Shown piece by piece: positions 17,273 through 26,130 of a stretch of DNA of 64,000 nucleotides; the stretch's first letter is position 1, and each line of letters starts with the position of its first letter. The position numbers and the translations under genes were made by a program. The notes beneath the pieces were generated by a model. It made no database searches and was not told the DNA's origin. It saw only the letters and a list, made by a program, of their open reading frames with translations. The DNA comes from JAMXLO01 sp964427005 (GTDB taxonomy: Bacteria; Pseudomonadota; Alphaproteobacteria; Acetobacterales; Acetobacteraceae), in assembly GCA_964427005.1 (NCBI GenBank), contig CAYRTL010000003.1, forward strand, positions 45,150 through 109,149, written 5' to 3'.

Positions 17273-18408
17273 TCTGCCTCGATTACCTCGTCCTGCCGAC
17301 GCGCCGTGATCCGTGCCATTGCTTGCTCGACATGTGCGCTGAACACGAATTCGGCCGGGCGCTGATTCGCAAGCGGGATATCGGGCGCCATTGGGCCGTC
17401 GGTACGGATACCACGCAGCGCCTGGCTTGCAGCCTTCCATGGTCGCCGTATCGTCTCAGTGACCGCGGTCGCCTCGTAGCCGGAGTGCACCATGCAGTCG
17501 GCGCACTTCTCATAGTTGCCGGTGCCGTAGCGATCCCAGTCCGTCTCCTCCATCAGCTCCTTGAAGGTCTTGGCGTAGCCCTCGCCGAGCAGATAGCAGG
17601 GCCGTTGCCAGCCGAAGTAGGTACGGGTCGGATTGCCCCAAGGCGTGCAATGGAACGTCTGGTTGCCGGCGAGGAAATCCAGGAACATGGACGACTGGTT
17701 GAAGGACCATTTCTTCTTGCCCTGTCGGGCGAAGATGCCGCGGAATAGCTCCTTGGTCTTGCGGCGGTTCAGGAAGTGCTGCTGGTCGGGGGCTCGTTCG
17801 TAGGCATACCCAGGCGAGACAGAAATGCCATCTACTCCCATCGCCATCACATCATCGAAGAACGACGCGACGCGCTCTGGTTTTGCGGTGTCGAACAGTG
17901 TGCAGTTGATGATGGTGCGGAAGCCGCGCGCTTTCGCCGCGGCGATTGCCGCCACCGCGCGGTCATATACCCCGTCCTGACAGACAGAAATGTCATGCTC
18001 CTCGCGCGAGCCGTCCAGATGGACCGACCACGAGAACCATTTGCTCGGCTGGAACAGATGCATCTTCTTTTCCAGCAGGAGCGCGTTGGTGCACACGATC
18101 ACGAACTTCTTGCGGGCGATGGCGCCTTCCACGATCTGCTCGATCTCGCGATGCAGCAGCGGCTCGCCACCGGCAATCACCACGACCGGCGCGCCGCACT
18201 CGTCGATCGCCTCCATGCACTCGGCGACCGACAGGCGCTGGTTCAGGATTTCAGCTGGATAGTCAATCTTGCCGCAGCCGGCGCATGCCAGATTGCAACG
18301 GAACAGCGGCTCCAGCATCAGCACCAGGGGGTAGCGCTTACGCCCCAGCAAATGCTGCTTGAGGACATAGGCGCCGACACGCAGCGCTTGGTTCAATGGC
18401 ACAGCCAT
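17269..18408 (-). CDS. hpnH: Adenosyl-hopene transferase HpnH (radical SAM)
   Basis: 379 residues. HpnH adds the 5'-deoxyadenosyl group of SAM to a C30 hopene such as diploptene, giving adenosylhopane, the first committed step in making C35 hopanoids. The radical SAM cluster is seen as C38-x3-C42-x2-C45 in LFRCNLACAGCGKIDYP. A SPASM-like C-terminal part contains GYAKTFKELMEETDWD and CADCMVHSGYEA. It lies 12 bp downstream of ispH on the same strand, so the two are an operon that pairs isoprenoid precursor supply with hopanoid tailoring. Confidence 0.95.
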   Translation of the reverse strand: MAVPLNQALRVGAYVLKQHLLGRKRYPLVLMLEPLFRCNLACAGCGKIDYPAEILNQRLSVAECMEAIDECGAPVVVIAGGEPLLHREIEQIVEGAIARKKFVIVCTNALLLEKKMHLFQPSKWFSWSVHLDGSREEHDISVCQDGVYDRAVAAIAAAKARGFRTIINCTLFDTAKPERVASFFDDVMAMGVDGISVSPGYAYERAPDQQHFLNRRKTKELFRGIFARQGKKKWSFNQSSMFLDFLAGNQTFHCTPWGNPTRTYFGWQRPCYLLGEGYAKTFKELMEETDWDRYGTGNYEKCADCMVHSGYEATAVTETIRRPWKAASQALRGIRTDGPMAPDIPLANQRPAEFVFSAHVEQAMARITARRQDEVIEAD

Positions 18409-18420
18409 GGGCTGAATCCT

Positions 18421-19350
18421 CTAAGTGTCGGCCAACTCTTTCGGGAACCGGAAGCGAACGTCTTCCGCGACCCCCGAAAGGGTTGAAATGTCCAGCTCGC
18501 CGAATTGGCGTAGCCCCTCCAGGACGCCCTGCACGAGCATCTCGGGCGCCGATGCGCCGGCAGTCACGCCGACGGAGCTGACGCCGGAGAACCACTCGGC
18601 ACGCAGTGCGTCTGCGTCGTCGACCAAATAGGACGGTTTCCCCAACTCTTCCCCTATTTCCCGCAACCGATTCGAATTTGAACTGTTCCGGGAGCCCACA
18701 ACTAAGATCATGTCGACTTCGCCGGCCAGATCACGGACGGCTTGTTGCCGATTCTGGGTCGCATAGCAGATGTCGCGTACGTCCGGCCCCACGATGGTCG
18801 GGAACCGAGCCTTCAGAGCTGCGATGATGCCGCGGGTATCATCAACCGACAGCGTGGTCTGAGTGATGTACGCAAGTTTCTGGGGATCAGCGACCTGCAA
18901 CGCGGCGACATCGGCCACCGTCTGTACCAGATGCACCTTGGCGGGCACTTGGCCGATGGTGCCCTCCACTTCCGCGTGCCCAGCGTGGCCCACAAGAACG
19001 ATCTCGCGGCCTTGTGCGGCATAGCGGCGCCCTTCATTATGGACCTTCGCAACCAGCGGACAGGTGGCGTCGAGGACCGGCAATTGCCGCTCCGCCGCCA
19101 TCTGCTCGACGCGCTTTGCTACTCCGTGGGCGGAGAATATCGTCATCGCGCCGGACGGGATCTCGTCCAGCTCATCCACAAACACCGCACCACGGGTGCG
19201 CAGGTCTTCTACCACGTGCCGGTTATGGACGATTTCGTGGCGGACGTAGATCGGTGGGCCGTATTTTTTCAAAGCCCGCTCCACGATTTCTATTGCCCGC
19301 TCAACGCCGGCGCAAAAGCCGCGGGGCTGGGCCAGAACGACGCGGATCAT
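18421..19350 (-). CDS. ispH: 4-hydroxy-3-methylbut-2-enyl diphosphate reductase
   Basis: 309 residues from the ATG at 19350, with GGAGAAG upstream. IspH is the last enzyme of the MEP pathway, reducing HMBPP to IPP and DMAPP with a 4Fe-4S cluster. The three cluster cysteines are visible as C13 (PRGFCAGVERA), C97 (LDATCPLV) and C195 (DVRDICYATQNRQ), together with the conserved HEIVHN histidine and SVGVTAGASAP. It is directly upstream of hpnH, an arrangement common in hopanoid producers. Confidence 0.97.
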   Translation of the reverse strand: MIRVVLAQPRGFCAGVERAIEIVERALKKYGPPIYVRHEIVHNRHVVEDLRTRGAVFVDELDEIPSGAMTIFSAHGVAKRVEQMAAERQLPVLDATCPLVAKVHNEGRRYAAQGREIVLVGHAGHAEVEGTIGQVPAKVHLVQTVADVAALQVADPQKLAYITQTTLSVDDTRGIIAALKARFPTIVGPDVRDICYATQNRQQAVRDLAGEVDMILVVGSRNSSNSNRLREIGEELGKPSYLVDDADALRAEWFSGVSSVGVTAGASAPEMLVQGVLEGLRQFGELDISTLSGVAEDVRFRFPKELADT

Positions 19351-19596
19351 GGTGCTTCTCCGAGCGGCGGCAGCCGCGCCGAAAATACTATTGGTTGGCT
19401 CGGATATGGCACGCCGATTCCCATGGAGCAATGGCGAATGGACCGGGTGGCGGAAAACCCACGGTTGCGGTAATCCCTTGGGGGACTGATGCTTACCAGC
19501 CACAAGTGCGTGGGATTCGTGCAACCGCGGCAGAACAGCCATCTCATTTGATGGGTGGGACGAGGCCAATCAGGCTCAGGGGTGGTATCGGGAGGA

Positions 19597-20496
19597 ATGC
19601 AATTGGCTGAGGTGGACCTATCCTCCGCGATGTCGCAGGTAGCCCGCGTGGTGCAGGCCGCCTTGGAGACCCTGCTACCGCCCCCAGACGGGCCGGAGGC
19701 TAGGCTGGCGGACGCGATGCGCTACGCGACGCTGGGTGGAGGAAAGCGGCTGCGCGCCTTCCTCGTCATGCAGAGCTCGGCGCTTTTCGCAGTGGCGGAA
19801 ACCTGCGCGGCGCGGGTAGCCGCTTCAATCGAAATGCTGCATGCCTACTCGCTGGTGCACGATGATTTGCCAGCGATGGACGATGACGACTTGCGACGGG
19901 GCAAGCCATCCACCCATAAGGCGTTCGATGAGGCAACAGCCATTCTGGCGGGCGACGCGCTGCAGGCACGTGCCTTCGAAGTGCTCGCAGAACCGGACAC
20001 GCACTCCGATCCCTTGGCACGCTGCGAGTTGGTGGCAGCGCTGGGCGCTGCGGCGGGTGCACGAGGGATGGCGGGCGGCCAGATGATCGATATGCTGGCG
20101 GAGGGTCAGACGCTGGATGGGCCAGCGGTGACGCGGCTGCAGGCCCTGAAAACCGGGCGACTGATCCAGTTCAGCGCCGAGGCGGGTGCAATATTGGGTC
20201 GCGCCCCGCCATTTCAGCGGCATCTGCTAGCCGCCTATGGCCGGGATCTTGGGGCGGCGTTCCAGATCGCAGATGATCTTCTGGACGCCGAAGGGAGCAC
20301 CGAGGAGACAGGCAAGACGGCGGGGAAGGACGCCGCCGCCGGCAAGGCGACAATGGTCGCAGTGCTGGGCATTGAACGGGCGAGGGCGCAAGCAGAACTG
20401 CTGGCCCGCCAGGCTGCCGGGCACCTGGAAAGCTTCGGCGAGCGAGGCGAGCTATTGCAGGCGCTGGCGTCCTATGTCGTGACACGACGGAATTGA
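19597..20496 (+). CDS. ispA: Polyprenyl synthetase (farnesyl diphosphate synthase type)
   Basis: 299 residues. It condenses DMAPP/GPP with IPP to give FPP, the precursor of squalene and hopanoids. Visible are GGGKRLRAFL for IPP binding, the first aspartate-rich motif DDLPAMD (residues 89-95), KTGRLIQF, and the second aspartate-rich motif QIADDLLDAEG. The chosen ATG is preceded by GGAGG with very short spacing; a second ATG at 19630 would also leave a complete enzyme, so the start is uncertain by 11 codons. It is 16 bp upstream of dxs and divergent from ispH. Confidence 0.93.
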   Translation: MQLAEVDLSSAMSQVARVVQAALETLLPPPDGPEARLADAMRYATLGGGKRLRAFLVMQSSALFAVAETCAARVAASIEMLHAYSLVHDDLPAMDDDDLRRGKPSTHKAFDEATAILAGDALQARAFEVLAEPDTHSDPLARCELVAALGAAAGARGMAGGQMIDMLAEGQTLDGPAVTRLQALKTGRLIQFSAEAGAILGRAPPFQRHLLAAYGRDLGAAFQIADDLLDAEGSTEETGKTAGKDAAAGKATMVAVLGIERARAQAELLARQAAGHLESFGERGELLQALASYVVTRRN

Positions 20497-20512
20497 ATTC
20501 GGAGCGAGGAGC

Positions 20513-22444
20513 ATGAGTCCTGTACAGACACCGCTGCTGGATCGTGTGCGCTTTCCGGGCGACTTGCGCAATTTCTCCGCTGAGCAGTTGCGACAATTGG
20601 CCGACGAATTGCGCGCGGAGACGATCGACGCGGTGTCGGTCACCGGCGGTCACCTCGGCGCGTCACTCGGCGTGGTGGAACTGACGGTCGCGATCCATGC
20701 CGTGTTCGACACACCGCATGATCGGCTTATCTGGGACGTCGGCCACCAGGCATATCCGCACAAGATCCTGACCGGACGGCGCGATCGGATACGGACATTG
20801 CGCCAGGGGGGCGGGTTGTCCGGTTTTACCCGCCGGGCAGAGAGCGAGTACGACCCCTTTGGAGCGGCGCATTCCTCTACCTCGATTTCCGCCGGGCTGG
20901 GGATGGCGGTGGCTCGCGACCTGAAAGGCGAGGAGCGCAACATCATCGCGGTGATTGGGGATGGCGCCATGAGCGCCGGCATGGCCTATGAGGCGATGAA
21001 CAACGCCGGAGCACGTCACACACGGCTGATCGTGGTGCTGAACGACAACGATATGTCGATCGCCCCGCCGGTCGGAGCAATGAGTGCGTACCTGTCGCGC
21101 CTGATGTCTTCGCGCAGCTTTCTTTCGTTGCGGGAGCTTGGAGCGCGCATGGCCAAGCGCTTTCCTCGCACGATCGAACGGACTGCGCGGCGGGCCGAGG
21201 AGTACGCCCGCGGCATGCTGACGGGCGGTACGCTGTTCGAGGAGTTGGGTTTCTATTACGTCGGCCCGATCGACGGCCATAACCTGGACCATCTGCTGCC
21301 GGTCCTGCGCAACGTGCGCGAGGCTGAGGAGACGGGCCCGATCCTGGTCCATGCCATTACTCAGAAGGGCAAGGGCTACGCGCAGGCCGAGGCGTCAGCC
21401 GACAAGCTGCACAGTGTCTCGAAGTTCAACGTGATCACAGGTGAGCAGGCAAAGGCGCCGCCGGGGCCGCCGAGCTACACGAAGGTGTTCGCTGAGGCGC
21501 TCATCGACGAGGCAGAACGAGATCCCACCATCGTGGCCATCACCGCTGCGATGCCCTCGGGCACCGGCCTGGATCGGTTTGGTAAGCGGTTCCCCGATAG
21601 ATGCTTCGACGTCGGCATTGCCGAGCAACACGCCGTCACGTTCGCTGCCGGCTTGGCGACGGAGGGCATGAAGCCATTCTGTGCCATCTACTCGACCTTC
21701 CTGCAGCGAGCCTACGACCAGGTGGTGCATGACGTGGCCATCCAGGGGCTGCCGGTGCGGTTCGCGCTGGATCGAGCGGGACCGGTGGGTGCGGATGGAG
21801 CTACACACTCCGGCAGCTTTGACCTGGCATATCTGGGGTGCCTGCCGGGCTTCGTGCTTATGGCGCCATCTGATGAGTCAGAATTGGTACATGCCGTGGC
21901 AACCGCGGTCGCCATAGGGGACCGTCCTTCCGCGCTACGCTACCCGCGAGGCGACGGTGTCGGCGTGGCGCTGCCGTCGCGCGGTGAGGTGCTGCCGCTT
22001 GGGAAGGCACGAGTCCTCCGGGAGGGCAACAACATAGCGATCCTGTCGTTAGGACCTCGGCTCGCAGACGCTCTGAAGGCAGCCGACGAGCTTGCCGCGC
22101 GGGGGCTGCCGGCAACTGTGGTGGACGCCCGGTTCGCCAAACCACTGGATGCATCGCTGCTAGAACAGTTGGCGCACCACCACGAAGTGCTGATTACCAT
22201 CGAGGAGGGCTCGATCGGCGGGTTTGGCTCAGCTGTGCTGCATCACCTGGCTTGGAAGGGCCTGCTGGACGCAGGCCTGAAAGTGCGGCCGATGGTACTG
22301 CCGGACGTGTTCATCGATCATGACTCACAGGCGAAGCAGCTGGCTGAGGCGAAGCTTTCTGCAAAGGATATCGTGGCGACCGCGCTCGGAGCCATTGGAG
22401 TGGGCGAGGCACTGTCTGGGGGACAGGCCATCACCGCTCGGTAA
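20513..22444 (+). CDS. dxs: 1-deoxy-D-xylulose-5-phosphate synthase
   Basis: 643 residues, the standard length. Dxs condenses pyruvate and glyceraldehyde 3-phosphate with thiamine diphosphate, the first and flux-controlling step of the MEP pathway. Seen are IWDVGHQAYPHKILTGR, the ThDP motif GDGAMSAGMAYEAMNNAG, the catalytic glutamate region DVGIAEQHAVTFAAGLA, YSTFLQRAYDQ and the C-terminal transketolase domain with TIEEGSIGGFG. It sits between ispA and hpnI, so precursor supply and hopanoid decoration are on one transcript. Confidence 0.98.
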   Translation: MSPVQTPLLDRVRFPGDLRNFSAEQLRQLADELRAETIDAVSVTGGHLGASLGVVELTVAIHAVFDTPHDRLIWDVGHQAYPHKILTGRRDRIRTLRQGGGLSGFTRRAESEYDPFGAAHSSTSISAGLGMAVARDLKGEERNIIAVIGDGAMSAGMAYEAMNNAGARHTRLIVVLNDNDMSIAPPVGAMSAYLSRLMSSRSFLSLRELGARMAKRFPRTIERTARRAEEYARGMLTGGTLFEELGFYYVGPIDGHNLDHLLPVLRNVREAEETGPILVHAITQKGKGYAQAEASADKLHSVSKFNVITGEQAKAPPGPPSYTKVFAEALIDEAERDPTIVAITAAMPSGTGLDRFGKRFPDRCFDVGIAEQHAVTFAAGLATEGMKPFCAIYSTFLQRAYDQVVHDVAIQGLPVRFALDRAGPVGADGATHSGSFDLAYLGCLPGFVLMAPSDESELVHAVATAVAIGDRPSALRYPRGDGVGVALPSRGEVLPLGKARVLREGNNIAILSLGPRLADALKAADELAARGLPATVVDARFAKPLDASLLEQLAHHHEVLITIEEGSIGGFGSAVLHHLAWKGLLDAGLKVRPMVLPDVFIDHDSQAKQLAEAKLSAKDIVATALGAIGVGEALSGGQAITAR

Positions 22445-22468
22445 CGGGACTTCAAACCCCGGCTGGCT

Positions 22469-23626
22469 GTGCCTGTGGTAACCCCAGCCGCCATGATCGC
22501 GCTTCTCGCGGCAATGCTATCGATCGTTGGCATTGCTCAATCGGCGGCAGGCTGGATTGTAATACGTCAGCTGGCACACCGCGTCCTTAAGGCGCGAAAA
22601 ACTGTCCTGAGCGCGCCAATGGCGGAGATGCCTGTTACCGTGCTTAAGCCACTGCACGGCGATGAACCGCTTTTAGAGGAGGCACTAGCAAGCCTCTGCC
22701 AGCAGGAATATCCGATCTACCAGATAGTCTTCGGCGTTAGCGATACAGGCGATACCGCCTTGCCAGTCGTGCGCAGGCTCCAGTTGCGCTTTCCGGATTG
22801 CGACTTTGCGATCGTGGCGGACGCGACGTCGCATGGGCCCAACGGCAAGGTAAGCAACCTGATCAATATGCTTCAGGCGGCTAAGCATGACGTGTTGGTG
22901 ATTGCCGATTCGGATGTGCACACATCGCCAGATTGGTTGCACCACCTCCTCGCGGCATTAGAGGTGGGGGGTGTGGGGCTAGTCACGAGCGTCTATACCG
23001 GCCTGCCTGTAAACGATGTCGTCGCCGCACTCGGCGCAATGCAGATCAACCATTACTTCCTTCCTGGCGCGTTGCTCTCTCGCTCTATGGGGCGCGAGGA
23101 CTGCCTCGGTGCCACAATGGCCTTGAGGCGGGAGACACTGGAGCAGATTGGCGGCTTCCGAGCCCTAGTGGACCATTTGGCTGACGATAACCTGTTAGGA
23201 CGGCTGGTACGGAGACTTGGATTGAGGGTTGCCTTGGCCAATACGCTTCCAGCTACCACTGTGCCCGAGACGACGTTCTGCGCGCTTTGGCGGCATGAAC
23301 TCCGCTGGGCCCGGACTATTCGCGCCCTGGTCCCTGCCCAGTTTGCGGCCTCCGTACTGCAATATTCGCTCGTTTGGGCTGTGCTGGCCGTGTTGTTATC
23401 TGGGGGAGCCTTATGGTCACTGGCGTGGCTTGCGCTCGCCTTCGGCCTACGGGCGCTGGTAGCGGCCAGCATTGACCGAGCGTTGGGACTAGCTAACCGC
23501 ACGCCGCTCTGGCTTCTCCCGCTGCGGGAGATTATGTCAGTGGGCGTCATGGCTGCGAGCTACGCCGGTCGCCGCGTCGACTGGCGCGGACACACAATGC
23601 AGGCGGAGGGATTTAACCCGCGATGA
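22469..23626 (+). CDS. hpnI: Hopanoid glycosyltransferase HpnI
   Basis: 385 residues as a GTG start; an ATG at 22493 would begin just before the first membrane segment. HpnI is a GT2-family enzyme that attaches N-acetylglucosamine to bacteriohopanetetrol. Seen are an N-terminal transmembrane helix (about residues 9-28), the GT2 core with VLKPLHGDEPLLEEALASL and VIADSDVHTSP, EDCLGATMALRRETLEQIGG, a QxxRW-like HELRWARTIRAL, and two to three C-terminal membrane helices (about 285-375). It is co-transcribed with dxs and overlaps hpnJ by 4 bp (ATGA). Confidence 0.9.
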   Translation: MPVVTPAAMIALLAAMLSIVGIAQSAAGWIVIRQLAHRVLKARKTVLSAPMAEMPVTVLKPLHGDEPLLEEALASLCQQEYPIYQIVFGVSDTGDTALPVVRRLQLRFPDCDFAIVADATSHGPNGKVSNLINMLQAAKHDVLVIADSDVHTSPDWLHHLLAALEVGGVGLVTSVYTGLPVNDVVAALGAMQINHYFLPGALLSRSMGREDCLGATMALRRETLEQIGGFRALVDHLADDNLLGRLVRRLGLRVALANTLPATTVPETTFCALWRHELRWARTIRALVPAQFAASVLQYSLVWAVLAVLLSGGALWSLAWLALAFGLRALVAASIDRALGLANRTPLWLLPLREIMSVGVMAASYAGRRVDWRGHTMQAEGFNPR

Positions 23627-25050
23627 TGAAGACGCTGTTCCTGCATCCGCCGTCATTCGACGGGTTCGATGGGGGCGCCGGCTCGCGTTACCAGGCCCGG
23701 CGGGAAATCCGCAGCTTCTGGTATCCCACCTGGCTGGCGCAACCGGCCGCGCTGGTGCCCGGTAGCAAGCTGATCGACGCGCCACCGGCCCGCATCGGTT
23801 TGGATGCGGTGACTGCTCAGGTGCGCGATTACGAGTTGTGCGTGATCCATACCTCCACGCCATCATTCGCGTCGGACGTGAGGGTGGCTGCGGCACTGAA
23901 GGAGGCGAACCCAGGACTGAAGATCGGCTTCGTTGGGGCCAAGGTTGCGGTGCAACCGGAGGAAAGCCTGCTCCAGGGCTCCCCGATCGATTTTGTGGCG
24001 CGGAATGAGTTCGATTTCACGGTGAAGGAGATTGCGGAGGGTCGCGACTGGGCTGCGGTTGATGGCATCTCATATCGCGATGGCGCAGGCGGGATTGTGC
24101 ACAATCAGGATCGCGCGATCCTTGAGGATATGGATGCGCTGCCGTTCGTCACCGAAGTCTACAAACGCGATCTGCGCATCGAGGACTATTTCATCGGTTA
24201 TCTGTTGCATCCTTACGTGTCGCTCTATACCGGCCGTGGCTGCAAATCGCGTTGTACATTTTGTCTATGGCCGCAGACGGTGGGTGGGCATCGGTATCGG
24301 GTCCGGTCGCCGGGCCACGTCGCGGAGGAGATCGCGCTGGCCCAGCGCTACTTCCCGCAGGCGAAGGAGTTCTTCTTCGATGATGACACGTTCACCGACA
24401 ATCTGCCGCGGGCGGAGGCCATTGCGCGCGAACTGGGAAAGTTGGGCGTGACGTGGTCGTGCAACGCGAAGGCGAACGTACCGCGCGACACCTTAAAGGT
24501 GCTGAAGGATAACGGGCTCCGGTTACTGCTCGTGGGATATGAAAGCGGCAACCAGCAGATCCTGCACAACATCAAGAAGGGCATGCGCATCGAGGTGGCC
24601 AAGCGCTTCACCCGCGACTGCCATGAGTTGGGTATCAAGATCCATGGCACCTTTATCCTCGGATTGCCTGGCGAGACACAGGAGACGATAGAGGAGACGA
24701 TACGCTTTGCTACAGAGATAAATCCGCACACAATTCAGGTTTCGCTGGCGGCGCCGTATCCCGGTACATTTTTGCATCGCCAAGCAGTCGAGAATGGATG
24801 GCTGGATGAGAGGCACGCCGAATTGGTAGACGAGCACGGGATCCAGATCGCTCCATTGGCGTATCCGCACCTGTCCCACACTGAAATATTCGACAACGTA
24901 GAGACCTTCTATAAGCGCTTCTATTTTCGGGCACCAAAGATCGCGTCCATCGTGGGTGAAATGCTGCGTAGTCCGCAGATGATGAAGCGCCGGCTGCGAG
25001 AGGGACTGGAATTCTTCCAGTTTCTCCGGGAGCGGCATCGAGCGGCATGA
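23623..25050 (+). CDS. hpnJ: Hopanoid biosynthesis radical SAM protein HpnJ (B12-binding type)
   Basis: 475 residues. HpnJ converts bacteriohopanetetrol glucosamine to the cyclitol ether by radical ring contraction. The N-terminal cobalamin-binding-like Rossmann region is followed by the radical SAM cluster C207-x3-C211-x2-C214 in GRGCKSRCTFCLWPQT, then FFFDDDTFTDN, LLVGYESGNQQIL and HGTFILGLPGET. It overlaps both the upstream hpnI and the downstream unrecognised gene by 4 bp, so all are probably translated from one message. HpnK, the deacetylase needed between HpnI and HpnJ, and HpnG are not in the window. Confidence 0.93.
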   Translation: MMKTLFLHPPSFDGFDGGAGSRYQARREIRSFWYPTWLAQPAALVPGSKLIDAPPARIGLDAVTAQVRDYELCVIHTSTPSFASDVRVAAALKEANPGLKIGFVGAKVAVQPEESLLQGSPIDFVARNEFDFTVKEIAEGRDWAAVDGISYRDGAGGIVHNQDRAILEDMDALPFVTEVYKRDLRIEDYFIGYLLHPYVSLYTGRGCKSRCTFCLWPQTVGGHRYRVRSPGHVAEEIALAQRYFPQAKEFFFDDDTFTDNLPRAEAIARELGKLGVTWSCNAKANVPRDTLKVLKDNGLRLLLVGYESGNQQILHNIKKGMRIEVAKRFTRDCHELGIKIHGTFILGLPGETQETIEETIRFATEINPHTIQVSLAAPYPGTFLHRQAVENGWLDERHAELVDEHGIQIAPLAYPHLSHTEIFDNVETFYKRFYFRAPKIASIVGEMLRSPQMMKRRLREGLEFFQFLRERHRAA

Positions 25051-26120
25051 CGGCGCTCAATTCCTGGCCCTTGGCATCGCGCATTCACGAAGTTGCCGAT
25101 AACGAGGCCGCACAGGAGCTTTATCATTCAAACGGCTGGACGGACGGTCTTCCCATCGTGCCTCCCACACAGGAGGCGGTCAGCGCCTGTTTGCAGTGGG
25201 CGATGACACCGCCGGACTTTCTCGTCGGGATCGAACCAGTCCGTGGCGTCGCGATCACCGCCGAGAAGCTCGCCATCAATGCCGTGATGGCGGGTTGCTT
25301 GCCGATGCATTTTCCGGTGGTTCTCACCGCCTTCTCAGCGATGCTCCAGCCTGATTTTCTGCTGCACGGTGCTACGGCCTCCACTGGTGGTTGCGCCGTC
25401 CTCATCGTATTGAATGGGCCGATCCGTCTCGAACTGGGCGCCTCGGGCACGTTCAGTGCACTGGGCAACAGCGACCGTGCCACCAGCGTTATTGGCCGTT
25501 CGATTCGTCTGGCGCTGATCAACCTTTTAGAGGTGCGGCCTGGCGGCATCGACCGATCCACGCTCGGCCATCCGGGAAAGTTCAGCTATTGCGTCGCCGA
25601 GGATGAGGAGGACTCACAATGGCTTCCTCTGCACGTGCAGCGAGGATTACCTGATGCGGCATCCGCGGTCACGGTGATGGCGGCCGGGGCCCCACGCCAG
25701 ATCATGAACGAGTGGACGACCAGCCCGGAGGAGATACTCGAAACCTTCGCGGCTGAAGTTCGCGCCAACATGCGACATTACTCCATTTGGCCTGGTAATT
25801 ATGCGCTGATTATCCCCAAGCAGCTGCGTGAGCACATTCAATCGGCCGGCTGGAGCAAGACTGACATCGCCAACTTCATCCATCAGCGCGCACGCATCCG
25901 TCGGCGCGAATGGGCGGAAGTAGGCAAGACCGCGATCGTGCGGGATCGCGGCGACACCGAGTACGCAGCACTGGCCTCACCTGAACAGCTTCTGGTCGTT
26001 GCGGCTGGCGGTCCTGCCGGCGGGTTCGGCGCGGTGATCCCGCCCTGGTTGGGCCACAAGAGCCGCGCTGTCACACTGCCGATTGGTGCCTGTGTTGACT
26101 GCGCTGCATCTGACCGGTGA
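25047..26120 (+). CDS. Unrecognised 357-residue protein, upstream partner of the UGSC selenoprotein
   Basis: I do not recognise this family. It overlaps the hpnJ stop by 4 bp (ATGA) and ends 10 bp before the UGSC gene, so co-translation with the latter is likely. It is a soluble-looking mixed alpha/beta protein without signal peptide. Notable segments are NGWTDGLPIVPPT near residue 30, HGATASTGGCAVLIVLNGP near 110-130, GASGTFSALGNSDRATS, and a C-terminal GACVDC in which C349 and C352 form a CxxC. Gly/Ser/Thr-rich turns suggest an enzyme. The redox-type CxxC and the neighbour with a UxxC suggest that the two proteins act together, which is inference. Confidence 0.8.
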   Translation: MTALNSWPLASRIHEVADNEAAQELYHSNGWTDGLPIVPPTQEAVSACLQWAMTPPDFLVGIEPVRGVAITAEKLAINAVMAGCLPMHFPVVLTAFSAMLQPDFLLHGATASTGGCAVLIVLNGPIRLELGASGTFSALGNSDRATSVIGRSIRLALINLLEVRPGGIDRSTLGHPGKFSYCVAEDEEDSQWLPLHVQRGLPDAASAVTVMAAGAPRQIMNEWTTSPEEILETFAAEVRANMRHYSIWPGNYALIIPKQLREHIQSAGWSKTDIANFIHQRARIRRREWAEVGKTAIVRDRGDTEYAALASPEQLLVVAAGGPAGGFGAVIPPWLGHKSRAVTLPIGACVDCAASDR

Positions 26121-26130
26121 CACTTATCTT

